Assembly (NCBI GenBank): GCA_902537615.1
Contig: CACBBU010000010.1
Location: 1 to 38,212 of the forward strand
Source of the DNA: an uncultured Alphaproteobacteria bacterium
GTDB lineage: Bacteria; Pseudomonadota; Alphaproteobacteria; Methylaequorales; Methylaequoraceae
Length of the DNA: 38,212 nucleotides
Direction: 5' to 3'
Each line of letters opens with the position of its first letter. The first letter of the stretch is position 1. The position numbers and the translations under genes were made by a program. Below are positions 1-7,630 of this stretch, piece by piece. A model generated the notes under the pieces. That model worked only from the letters and a program-made list of their open reading frames with translations, made no database searches and was not told where the DNA came from.

Positions 1-303
1 TTGAAAAAAACTATAAGAGTCATTAAAAAGATAGATGATTCATTTCCCAATCAAATAGTATTAGTTTTGGACGGAAATATTGGTCAAAATTCGATTAGGC
101 AGGCTGAGGTATTCAAAGAAATTTGTGAGATTGACAGTTTGATAATCACAAAACTTGATGGAACAGCTAAAGGTGGTGTTATAGTTCCAATAGCTGAGCT
201 TTTAAGAATCCCAATTTTAGCAGTTGGAACTGGTGAAAAAAAAGAGGACTTAATAGATTTTAATGCAAAGGACTTTTCTAAAGCATTATTAGGTTTAGAT
301 TAA
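1..303 (+). CDS. ftsY: FtsY, signal recognition particle receptor GTPase, 3' end only
   Basis: The reading frame is open from the first base, so this is the C-terminal ~100 residues of a gene that begins upstream of the window. The TTG at base 1 is not a real start. FtsY is the membrane-associated receptor that docks SRP-ribosome complexes at the Sec translocon. Visible motifs belong to the SRP-GTPase NG domain: LVLDGNIGQN (residues 21-30 of the visible part), the guanine-specificity motif TKLDGTAKGG (50-59) and the closing loop AVGTGEKKEDL followed by a short C-terminal helix. Ffh would continue into a methionine-rich M domain; this protein stops just after the G domain, which favours FtsY. 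Sixty-seven bases of AT-rich sequence with no obvious signal separate it from the next gene. Confidence 0.9.
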   Translation: MKKTIRVIKKIDDSFPNQIVLVLDGNIGQNSIRQAEVFKEICEIDSLIITKLDGTAKGGVIVPIAELLRIPILAVGTGEKKEDLIDFNAKDFSKALLGLD

Positions 304-370
304 AACTTTTAAAAAGAAGAATTTTTTATATTTAATATCATATAATTTTTGCTAAATTACATAAATTAAG

Positions 371-838
371 ATGAAACTTGAAACTTTTAAAAAATTACAT
401 GGTTTTTTTATTGAAGACCTTAAACTTAATCAAACTGAGGAGATTGAAAGGAAGATTACGGAAAGAGATATTGATAGTTTTGCCAAATTAACAGGTGATG
501 ATAATCCAGTACATACAAATTCAGATTTTGCAAAGAAGACACTTTTTAAACAAAAAGTAGCTCATGGGTTTTTATCGGCAAGCTTAATATCCACGACAAT
601 TGCAAAAAAACTTCCTGGACCAGGAAGCATTTACTTAAGCCAGAGTTTAAAATTTCTAGCACCAGTATTTATAGATGATTTAGTGAAAGTTAAAGTAACT
701 GTTCAAGAAATTGATAATGAAAAAAAAAAAGTTAAATTGCTCACAGAATGTTTTAAGTATGAAAAAAAAATAATCTCTGGAGAGGCGATAGTTCTTGTGA
801 ATTCAAAAAAAGATTTTAAAAATAATGAAAGTCTTTAG
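371..838 (+). CDS. MaoC-like (R)-specific enoyl-CoA hydratase family protein
   Basis: A 155-residue single hot-dog-fold protein of the MaoC dehydratase family. The hydratase-2 signature is clear: FAKLTGDDNPVHTNSDFA (about residues 37-54), with the expected catalytic Asp (D43) and His (H48), followed by the VAHGFLSASL helix that lines the CoA site. Members hydrate trans-2-enoyl-CoA to (R)-3-hydroxyacyl-CoA; the physiological substrate here is not evident from sequence. It carries no signal peptide, so it is cytoplasmic. Its end overlaps ribF by 14 bp, which implies co-transcription and translational coupling. Family assignment is firm; the exact reaction is an inference. Confidence 0.85.
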   Translation: MKLETFKKLHGFFIEDLKLNQTEEIERKITERDIDSFAKLTGDDNPVHTNSDFAKKTLFKQKVAHGFLSASLISTTIAKKLPGPGSIYLSQSLKFLAPVFIDDLVKVKVTVQEIDNEKKKVKLLTECFKYEKKIISGEAIVLVNSKKDFKNNESL

Positions 839-1796
839 ATCATTCTCCGTCCCAAAAAAATTTAATGATTCTGTTATAGCTATTGGAAATTTTGATGGTC
901 TTCATTTAGGTCATCAAGAAGTAATAAATGAAGCAAAAAAAATTTCTTTGAAACTAGACAAAAAGGTTGGAGTTATGACTTTTGAGCCGCATCCAAAATC
1001 TTTTTTCCAAAAAAAATATGAATTTTTTAGACTTACACCTTTTCGTATGAAATACGAACTTTTAAAAAACAAAAAATTAGATTTTATGTTAAATATAAAA
1101 TTTGATAAAAGTTTTATGAAGATATCTTCTTTAGATTTTATAGAAAAGATTTTGTTAAATGATTTAAAGGCAAGCCATATTGTAACCGGTTTTGACTTTG
1201 TCTTTGGAAATAGACAGACTGGGAATGTTGACTTTTTAAGAGATTTTTGTAGGTCATCAAAAAAATTAAAATTTACTGAAATTGAAGAAAAAAAAATAAA
1301 TGGTTCAGAGGTTTCCTCTTCCCTTATTAGAAAGTTATTAAGAAGTGGAAAGGTAGAAAAGGCCAATACAATTCTATCAAGAAAATGGACAGTGGTCGGA
1401 AGAGTTTTAAAGGGAGAAAAAAAAGCTAGAGAAATTGGATTTAAAACAGCAAATATGAGCATTAATTCTTATTGTGACTTATGTTATGGTGTTTATGCAG
1501 TTACTATTAAACTGCCGGTAGGAATTTCTAGTAAAAAGTTTTACGGAATTGCAAATTATGGTGTCAAACCAACCTTTATGAAAAAAACTCCAATATTAGA
1601 AGTTCATATATTTGACTTTGGCGAAGAAATTTATGGAAAAAAAATTAAAGTAAGCTTTTCAAAGTTTATAAGAAAAGAAAAAAAATTTGAATCAGTTGAG
1701 AAATTAAAAGATCAAATTATAAAAGATATCAAGCTAGTAAAAAAAAAATGGAATTTTCAAAAACAATTAATCTTCCAAAAACTAACTTTTCTATGA
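825..1796 (+). CDS. ribF: Bifunctional riboflavin kinase / FAD synthetase
   Basis: Makes FMN and then FAD from riboflavin. The N-terminal nucleotidyltransferase domain starts with GNFDGLHLGH (21-30, containing the HxGH-type motif), and the C-terminal flavokinase domain starts near residue 188 with GRVLKGEKKAREIGFKTANM, the form usually seen as G-x-GRxxGFPTAN. Length (323 aa) is normal for the bifunctional enzyme. The start overlaps maoC by 14 bp. The 3' end runs 49 bp into ileS: the last ~14 residues (after KKKW) are read from the same bases that encode the conserved N-terminus of IleS and look like a non-conserved tail. ribF next to ileS and lspA is a common bacterial arrangement. Confidence 0.93.
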   Translation: MKVFRSFSVPKKFNDSVIAIGNFDGLHLGHQEVINEAKKISLKLDKKVGVMTFEPHPKSFFQKKYEFFRLTPFRMKYELLKNKKLDFMLNIKFDKSFMKISSLDFIEKILLNDLKASHIVTGFDFVFGNRQTGNVDFLRDFCRSSKKLKFTEIEEKKINGSEVSSSLIRKLLRSGKVEKANTILSRKWTVVGRVLKGEKKAREIGFKTANMSINSYCDLCYGVYAVTIKLPVGISSKKFYGIANYGVKPTFMKKTPILEVHIFDFGEEIYGKKIKVSFSKFIRKEKKFESVEKLKDQIIKDIKLVKKKWNFQKQLIFQKLTFL

Positions 1797-4528
1797 AAGC
1801 TAATTTATCGGTTACAGAGAATAATTGGCTGAGATTTTGGGAAGAAAATAAAATATACAAGCATCTTAAAAAAAACTCTTCCAACTTAAAAAAATACACA
1901 CTTCATGATGGGCCTCCATATGCTAATGGCGATTTACACCTAGGACATGCGCTTAATAAAATTCTTAAAGATATTATTTGTAGAATAAAGTTTCTGAATA
2001 AATTTGACGTAGACTATATTCCGGGATGGGATTGTCATGGCTTGCCAATTGAGTGGAAAGTTGAAGAGGAATTTAAAAAAAAGGGTAAAGAAAAAAGTGA
2101 AGTTAAACTTGATCAGTTTAGGGAAAGATGCAGGTCTTTTGCCGAACATTGGGTGAGGGAACAAAAGATTCAGTTTCAAAGATTTGGTATTCAAACTGAT
2201 TGGCAAGAAATTTATTTAACAATGAATAAGGATTCAGAGGTCAGGATTGTTGAGGAACTTTTAAAATTTTATGAAACTGGAGATTTATATTTAGGCTTTA
2301 AACCAGTGATGTGGTCGGTTGTTGAACAGACAGCATTGGCAGAGGCAGAAATTGAATATCATGAAAAAACTTCTAAGTCGATATATGTGAAATTTCCTGT
2401 AAAAAATTTAAGACAAACATCTGTATTGATATGGACTACTACTCCGTGGACGATTCCATGTAATAGAGCGATAGCATATTCAAAAAACCTAACTTATAAA
2501 ATTATAGAATTTACAAAAGAGGAAAGTGACTTAAATATCAGAAAAGATGAAAAAATAATTATTTCGTCAAGGTTAATTGAAGACTTTGTAAAAATTCATT
2601 CACTAAAAGATTTTAAAATTATGAAAGAAGTTACTCACGAAGAATTAGAAAATCTCACATGTCAACATCCGCTTCAGGAAAATGGATTTGTTTTTGATGT
2701 TAAAATTTACCCTAGTGATCATGTAACAGATGAAACTGGAACTGGTTTTGTGCATATTGCTCCAAATCATGGTGAGGAAGACTTTAGTGTAGGTAAAAAG
2801 TTTGGGCTGGGTAATATAAGTACTGTCAATTCCAAAGGTATATATGAAGATAATATAAACTTTTTCAAAGGAATGCATGTTTTTAAGGCAGATGAAATAG
2901 TTATAAATCAATTAAAAAGGTTTTGTAATATTATTAGCTCAAATGACTATAGGCACAGTTATCCCCATTCATGGAGATCAAAGGCCCCATTGATATATAG
3001 AGCTACATCACAATGGTTTATTTCAATGGAAAAAAATGATTTAAGAAAAAAAGCAGCGAGGGCTATTGAAGATGTAAAATGGATACCTACCAATAGTAAG
3101 AATAGAATTTTATCTATGATCACTGAAAGACCTGATTGGTGTGTTTCAAGACAGAGAAATTGGGGTGTTCCAATTACAATTTTTATTGAAAAAAGTACAC
3201 AACAGCCATTATTAGATTTAGAAGTAAATAAAAAAATACTTTCAGTACTAAAAAAAAAAGGTGTTGATAGTTGGTTTGAATTAGACAATGAGCAGTTTCT
3301 GACTGAAAATTATAATCCAAATGACTTTACCAAAGTAAATTCAATTTTAGATGTCTGGTTTGACTCAGGTGCAAGTCACGCGTTTGTTTTGAGAAATAAA
3401 AATATTGATAAGGCCGATTTATATCTTGAAGGGTCTGATCAACACAGAGGTTGGTTTCAAACCTCGCTTTTAGAATCTTGTGGTCTTTATGGCGCAAGTC
3501 CCTATAAATCTGTATTAACACATGGCTTTGTTATTGACGACAAAGGAAAAAAGATGTCTAAATCCTTGGGTAATGTAATTTCTCCAAAGCAAGTAATTGA
3601 AAAATATGGTGCTGATGTGTTAAGAATTTGGGTTGCAAGTTCAAATTTTACTGAAGACGTGAGAATAAGTTTTGAAAATTTAGATAGACATTCTGAAAGT
3701 TACAGAAAAATTAGAAATTCAATAAGGTTTATTTTAGGAAATTTAAATGGATGGAATCTTAAAAATAGAGTTCCTTTTGAGAAACTCCCCGAGTTAGAAA
3801 AGTATGTTCTGCATAGACTTTGGAATGTAAATGATGAAGTCAAAAAGATGTTTGATGAATTTAACTTTAGCAAAGCTTTTCAGACTATTTTAAATTTTTG
3901 TAATACTGAGCTTTCAGCATTCTTTTTTGATATAAGAAAAGATAGTTTATACTGTGACAGCAGTAATTGTATTTCAGTAAATTCAACAAAAACTGTAATG
4001 AGTTTTTTGTTTGAAAATTTAGTACGTTGGTTGTCTCCGATAATACCGTTTACTACCGAAGAGGCTTGGCAGTCGTGGAGGAAAGAAATTGATAATGGTG
4101 AAACTTTGAGTTGTCATTTATTGACTAGCCAAGAGTTACCATCCTATTGGAATGATAAAAATTTGGAAACTAAGTGGAAAAAAATTCTTGAATTAAGAGA
4201 TGCTTTTTTATTTCTCCATGAAAAATTGAGAAACGCTAAACAGATTAAGTCAACTATGGAAGCAGAAGTTTATTTTTTTTTCAAAGAAAAAAATCTTGAG
4301 GATATTGTTGATCTTCAAAATTTAGATGAAATATTAATTTGTTCAAATGTATCTTTTTCTAATGTAAGCGATGAAAAATTTGAAGAGTTCAAGGAAAATA
4401 AAAACATACTCGTGAAAATTAAAAAAATTGATGGATATAAATGCCCAAGATGCTGGAAAATTTTTAAAGATAAATTTAAAAATGAGCTATGTGTGAGATG
4501 TGAAAAAGTTGTTGATGAAGATTTTTGA
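1748..4528 (+). CDS. ileS: Isoleucyl-tRNA synthetase
   Basis: Class I aminoacyl-tRNA synthetase that charges tRNA-Ile; 926 aa, the usual length. Signature HLGH is at 64-67 in PPYANGDLHLGHALN and KMSKS is at 602-606. A large CP1 editing insertion lies between them, including WTTTPWTIPCN. The C-terminal zinc ribbon is complete, with four cysteines at 899, 902, 915 and 918. I chose the ATG at 1748 although it overlaps ribF by 49 bp, because its first residues (KTINLPKTNFSM) match the conserved IleS N-terminus. A second ATG at 1793 would give a tidy 4-bp overlap but would delete that segment. The end overlaps lspA. Confidence 0.97.
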   Translation: MEFSKTINLPKTNFSMKANLSVTENNWLRFWEENKIYKHLKKNSSNLKKYTLHDGPPYANGDLHLGHALNKILKDIICRIKFLNKFDVDYIPGWDCHGLPIEWKVEEEFKKKGKEKSEVKLDQFRERCRSFAEHWVREQKIQFQRFGIQTDWQEIYLTMNKDSEVRIVEELLKFYETGDLYLGFKPVMWSVVEQTALAEAEIEYHEKTSKSIYVKFPVKNLRQTSVLIWTTTPWTIPCNRAIAYSKNLTYKIIEFTKEESDLNIRKDEKIIISSRLIEDFVKIHSLKDFKIMKEVTHEELENLTCQHPLQENGFVFDVKIYPSDHVTDETGTGFVHIAPNHGEEDFSVGKKFGLGNISTVNSKGIYEDNINFFKGMHVFKADEIVINQLKRFCNIISSNDYRHSYPHSWRSKAPLIYRATSQWFISMEKNDLRKKAARAIEDVKWIPTNSKNRILSMITERPDWCVSRQRNWGVPITIFIEKSTQQPLLDLEVNKKILSVLKKKGVDSWFELDNEQFLTENYNPNDFTKVNSILDVWFDSGASHAFVLRNKNIDKADLYLEGSDQHRGWFQTSLLESCGLYGASPYKSVLTHGFVIDDKGKKMSKSLGNVISPKQVIEKYGADVLRIWVASSNFTEDVRISFENLDRHSESYRKIRNSIRFILGNLNGWNLKNRVPFEKLPELEKYVLHRLWNVNDEVKKMFDEFNFSKAFQTILNFCNTELSAFFFDIRKDSLYCDSSNCISVNSTKTVMSFLFENLVRWLSPIIPFTTEEAWQSWRKEIDNGETLSCHLLTSQELPSYWNDKNLETKWKKILELRDAFLFLHEKLRNAKQIKSTMEAEVYFFFKEKNLEDIVDLQNLDEILICSNVSFSNVSDEKFEEFKENKNILVKIKKIDGYKCPRCWKIFKDKFKNELCVRCEKVVDEDF

Positions 4529-4994
4529 AACTGTCAATAAAGAGTTTTTGGCATTTATGATTACCACTTTATTGATCATTACTGATCAAATTACAAAGTA
4601 TTTTGTAGCTTTACATAAAGCTTCATTATACCCACCAATGGAAATTTTTTCGTGGTTTAATTTTGTATATGTAGAGAATAAAGGAATAAGTTTTGGAATT
4701 TTGTCAAAATTTAATATTTCATTTTATTTAGGTATAATTTCTTTTTTGATAAGTTTTTATATTATTTATTTATTAAAAAATTCAAAAAAAATTACTGAAA
4801 AAATTGCTTTCTCATTAATTTTAGGTGGTGCAATTGGTAATGGTATAGATAGAGTTATCAGAGAATATGTTATTGATTTTATTGATATTTCTTTAAATAA
4901 TTTTCACTGGCCAGCATTTAATATCGCAGATTCATCAATTACAGTAGGTGGAATATTGTACTTTTGGTTTATATTTTTAAAAAAAAACCATTAA
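4515..4994 (+). CDS. lspA: Lipoprotein signal peptidase (signal peptidase II)
   Basis: Inner-membrane aspartyl protease that cleaves prolipoprotein signal peptides after lipidation of the +1 cysteine. Numbered from the ATG at 4515 (159 aa): DQITK at 24-28 ends the first membrane segment, NKGISFG follows at 55-61, and the two catalytic aspartates lie in GGAIGNGIDR (D112) and FNIADSSI (D139). Four hydrophobic segments are visible. An in-frame GTG at 4500 would add five residues and lengthen the overlap with ileS from 14 to 29 bp; neither start has a good ribosome-binding site, so the ATG is preferred. The two genes downstream encode lipoproteins, plausible substrates. Confidence 0.95.
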   Translation: MKIFETVNKEFLAFMITTLLIITDQITKYFVALHKASLYPPMEIFSWFNFVYVENKGISFGILSKFNISFYLGIISFLISFYIIYLLKNSKKITEKIAFSLILGGAIGNGIDRVIREYVIDFIDISLNNFHWPAFNIADSSITVGGILYFWFIFLKKNH

Positions 4995-5006
4995 AAATTG
5001 ATAAAA

Positions 5007-5024
5007 TCCCCTTTGCAAAGGGGA
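5007..5024. terminator. Perfect 18-bp GC-box palindrome after lspA (candidate stem-loop)
   Basis: An exact inverted repeat, tcccctttgcaaagggga, lies 12 bp after the lspA stop codon in otherwise AT-rich sequence. It can fold into a 7-bp stem with a TGCA loop. On the + strand it is followed by aaaactaatg, not a T tract, so it is not a textbook intrinsic terminator for lspA. On the - strand it is followed by ttttatcaattttt, which looks more like one, although no - strand gene runs into it. It could also be an mRNA 3'-end or processing stem, or an operator for the following lipoprotein gene. Confidence 0.4.
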
Positions 5025-5049
5025 AAACTAATGATATGACTATATTTAA

Positions 5050-5097
5050 TTGTAACAAAATGTTTGTGTTATATTTTATTTGAACACTATATATAGT
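5050..5097 (+). promoter_or_regulatory. Possible promoter region upstream of the lipoprotein pair
   Basis: The 109-bp gap between lspA and the next gene is the only sizeable gap in the first 12 kb. It contains TTGTAA (5050-5055) and TATTTT (5072-5077) at 16-bp spacing, a weak sigma70-like pair, and a perfect palindrome actatatatagt at 5086-5097 directly before the start codon. Such AT-rich matches are common by chance in a genome of this composition, so this is suggestive only. Confidence 0.2.
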
Positions 5098-5103
5098 ATA
5101 TAA

Positions 5104-5727
5104 ATGAGTATTTTTAGAAAGTTTGTAAAGTTTTGCTTACCTTTATACTTGTTTCTTATGTCTTCATGCTCTTCAATTGAATCCACGCTTGATTCAACAT
5201 GGGATTCAATAAGTGAGGCTGGGGATTATATTTATGATTCGGTGAATTTCTGGGAAGAAACTGAGCCTGAACAAAGTGAAGCAATTATAATTGAGGAAGC
5301 AGTTGAAGTTCCAGATTACGCTATGCCTGATCCAACAGCACAAAGTTTTCCAGTCCAGCCAAGCTTTTCCCAACAGCAGGCTCCCACGCAACCTTATTAT
5401 GACCCAATTTATAGAAGTGCTAGACAATATTATTTTGTTGGGCCGAATGGTACACCAATGTTAGCCCCTCAGCCACCACCTTTTCCTCAATACTCAATAG
5501 ATCAGGTTTCACCGGTTCTCCCTTACTCTTATAATAATAATTTAAATTTTGTTCCACCGGCAGCACAGATGCCTGATAACTCTAATCTTAAATTAGTGCC
5601 CGAGAAACAAATTCCTAGAATGTTAACTGAAGATGAGGAGATGGAGCTATTCGGAATTCAAAATAACTGCATACAAGTTGCAAAGGACTTAGTCAACGGA
5701 GGATATGTCTGTGATGACTTTGATTAA
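5104..5727 (+). CDS. Putative lipoprotein of unknown function, Pro/Gln-rich
   Basis: I do not recognise the family. The 207-residue product has a short basic N-terminus, a hydrophobic core and a lipobox-like LMSSC with Cys22, so it is probably a lipoprotein processed by the LspA encoded just upstream. The mature region starts acidic (about 45-75: ETEPEQSE..., EEAVEVPDYAMPDP), then becomes low-complexity and rich in Pro, Gln, Tyr and Asn (75-165). It ends with a compact, possibly folded segment (about 170-207: LTEDEEMELF ... NGGYVCDDFD) carrying two cysteines. Composition suggests a flexible periplasmic linker ending in a small domain. Its 3' end overlaps the next lipoprotein gene by 23 bp, so the two are probably co-translated. 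Confidence 0.75.
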   Translation: MSIFRKFVKFCLPLYLFLMSSCSSIESTLDSTWDSISEAGDYIYDSVNFWEETEPEQSEAIIIEEAVEVPDYAMPDPTAQSFPVQPSFSQQQAPTQPYYDPIYRSARQYYFVGPNGTPMLAPQPPPFPQYSIDQVSPVLPYSYNNNLNFVPPAAQMPDNSNLKLVPEKQIPRMLTEDEEMELFGIQNNCIQVAKDLVNGGYVCDDFD

Positions 5728-6319
5728 GGAAAAAAGTTTAATACTTTTGACTTTGTTATTTGTATTTGTTTCTTCATGTGAAACATTAGAAGAATTAGCG
5801 GGCTTAAATAAAGTGGAGATGGATGATTCTTTGTATGCAGGTACTCCAGATTTAATTCTGCCACCTGATTTTAATAAAGATCCAGTATCTTTAGTTACTC
5901 CAAAAAAAAACTTAAATCAACAAATTGCTCAACCGAATTATCAGCAAATATTGCCGTATCAAACAGTGAGCCCTAGAGTTACAAACTTCTTTTCACCAAA
6001 AATAAATGTTGAGTCTTCCTCAACACCATCAGATTCTTTGGAAAGATTTAAACAAAACAAAAGATTTACCATTGGTGAATGGGTATACAGCCAGTACGTA
6101 GACGGCTTTAAAAGGGGAAATATTTACTACAGACCAGTGTACGACAAAGGTTATAACTTTTCTAGAAGATATGTTCCTGATAGAAATGTGGCTTCATTTC
6201 AAAACCCAACAATTGCACCAAATGTAGAAAACTATTTGCTACCTAATAACGAATTTATCCAAACCTCTCCCACTCCAACAGAATACGATAGTTTAGATCA
6301 ATTACCTGTTTTAGACTAA
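5705..6319 (+). CDS. Putative outer-membrane lipoprotein, DUF3035/BamF-like
   Basis: A 204-residue predicted lipoprotein: hydrophobic signal segment (residues 11-22) and lipobox FVSSC with Cys25. The segment LYAGTPDLILPPDF (about 43-56) resembles the short conserved core of alphaproteobacterial DUF3035 proteins (usually aPLvlPPdf), described as the BamF subunit of the outer-membrane beta-barrel assembly machine. Its position supports this: in many Alphaproteobacteria a DUF3035 gene lies between lspA and the paired M16 peptidases. The rest is Asn/Gln/Pro-rich and poorly conserved to my eye. An alternative ATG at 5714 is possible. It directly abuts the next gene (stop at 6319, ATG at 6320). Confidence 0.6.
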   Translation: MSVMTLIKEKSLILLTLLFVFVSSCETLEELAGLNKVEMDDSLYAGTPDLILPPDFNKDPVSLVTPKKNLNQQIAQPNYQQILPYQTVSPRVTNFFSPKINVESSSTPSDSLERFKQNKRFTIGEWVYSQYVDGFKRGNIYYRPVYDKGYNFSRRYVPDRNVASFQNPTIAPNVENYLLPNNEFIQTSPTPTEYDSLDQLPVLD

Positions 6320-7630
6320 ATGAGATCAGTTTTATTCATTATATTTCTTTTTTATTTCTCATTTTCATTTAGTAACGAGAAAACCTCCCCACATCTTTTC
6401 AAATTAAAAAATGGAATGGATGTAATTATTATTGAAAATAAAAGAGCTCCAGTTATTGCACAGATGATTTGGTATAACTTTGGATCGGGAATTGAAGAAA
6501 AAGGAAAAAGTGGATTAGCTCACTTTATGGAACATTTAATGTTTAAGGGAACCCGAAAATTTCCTGATAATTATTACTCTAACTATATTTCTAAGGTTGG
6601 CGGAAGTGAGAATGCTTTCACTAGTTATGATTATACTGCTTATTATCAAGTATTTCCAAAGTCAGAATTAAAAAAGATGATGAAAATGGAAGCCGATAGA
6701 ATGACAAATCTTACACTTACAAAGGAAAATGTTGAGATAGAAAAACGAGTTATACTTGAGGAAAGGTTTCAGAGAATTGAAAGTGATCCTTCGTCAAAGC
6801 TAGATGAATCAATGAGATCCATTTTATTTCCTAATCATTATTATGGAAGACCTATAATTGGTTGGAGACATGAAATTGAAGGGTTGACCTATGAAGATGT
6901 TTTAAGTTTTTATAAAGACAATTACAAACCTAACAATGCTATACTAGTTTTATCTGGAGATGTTGATTTAGAGAAAGCTAAAAAGTTAAGTAAAAAATAT
7001 TATGGAAAAATTAGAAAAGGAAAAAAAGAAAAGAAACTCAAAGTTACTGACCCTGATTTGGATACAAATATTTTTGTAAAAATGAAACATTCAACAGTTA
7101 AGCAACCAATCTGGAAAAAATTTTACAGAACAATTTCATATAAGTCAGATGTTCAAAGTTCTATAGCGCTTGACATGGGTTTAAAAATTGTGGCATCAGG
7201 AACAGCTAGCTTGCTTTATCAAAATCTTGTTGAAGAAAAGAAAATTTTTTCAGTTGTTGGAGGCTACTTTCAAGGGCTTACAAAAGGAGAGGGAAATGTT
7301 TATTTATATGCAATTTCAAAAGAAAAAAAACCATCAAGTGAAATTGATAGTATCATAATGAATGAATTTAGAGAAATTATAAATGAAAAATTAACTCCAA
7401 AAAGATTTGAAATAGAAAAAAAAAAATATTTCTTTGACACAATCTATAAAAAAGATGGAGTTTTAAATCCTGCGCAAATTTACGGTGAGGCCTTAACAGT
7501 CGGGCTGACATTAGATGACATTAAAAAATGGCAAGAAAGAGTTGATAATATCAGTCTAAATGATGTTAAGAAAGTTCTAGAGGAATTATACGATAATGGA
7601 AATTATGTCATAGGAGAATTGTCAAATTGA
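6320..7630 (+). CDS. M16 family zinc metallopeptidase, catalytic subunit type
   Basis: 436-residue periplasmic peptidase of the pitrilysin / mitochondrial-processing-peptidase family. A signal peptide covers about residues 1-18. The inverted zinc motif HxxEH is intact at H68-E71-H72 (LAHFMEHLMFKGT), and the distal glutamate ligand is at about E147 in RVILEERFQR. The N-terminal M16 domain is followed by the inactive-type C-terminal M16 domain (from ~190, with the DxxxAKKLSKKYYGKI pattern). The gene begins directly after the DUF3035-like gene and overlaps the second M16 gene by 4 bp (TTGA). Family members degrade or process peptides, often as heterodimers with a non-catalytic partner such as the next gene product. 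Confidence 0.9.
   Translation: MRSVLFIIFLFYFSFSFSNEKTSPHLFKLKNGMDVIIIENKRAPVIAQMIWYNFGSGIEEKGKSGLAHFMEHLMFKGTRKFPDNYYSNYISKVGGSENAFTSYDYTAYYQVFPKSELKKMMKMEADRMTNLTLTKENVEIEKRVILEERFQRIESDPSSKLDESMRSILFPNHYYGRPIIGWRHEIEGLTYEDVLSFYKDNYKPNNAILVLSGDVDLEKAKKLSKKYYGKIRKGKKEKKLKVTDPDLDTNIFVKMKHSTVKQPIWKKFYRTISYKSDVQSSIALDMGLKIVASGTASLLYQNLVEEKKIFSVVGGYFQGLTKGEGNVYLYAISKEKKPSSEIDSIIMNEFREIINEKLTPKRFEIEKKKYFFDTIYKKDGVLNPAQIYGEALTVGLTLDDIKKWQERVDNISLNDVKKVLEELYDNGNYVIGELSN

Noticed and set aside
914-1462. 182-codon open frame on the - strand
   Set aside because: It lies wholly within ribF, whose motifs are unambiguous; the antisense product is Phe/Ser-rich with no domain, a mirror of Lys/Glu-rich sense codons.
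5086-5097. Perfect palindrome actatatatagt as an operator
   Set aside because: Alternating TA sequences readily form palindromes in DNA this AT-rich; without conservation data it is only mentioned within the promoter region.
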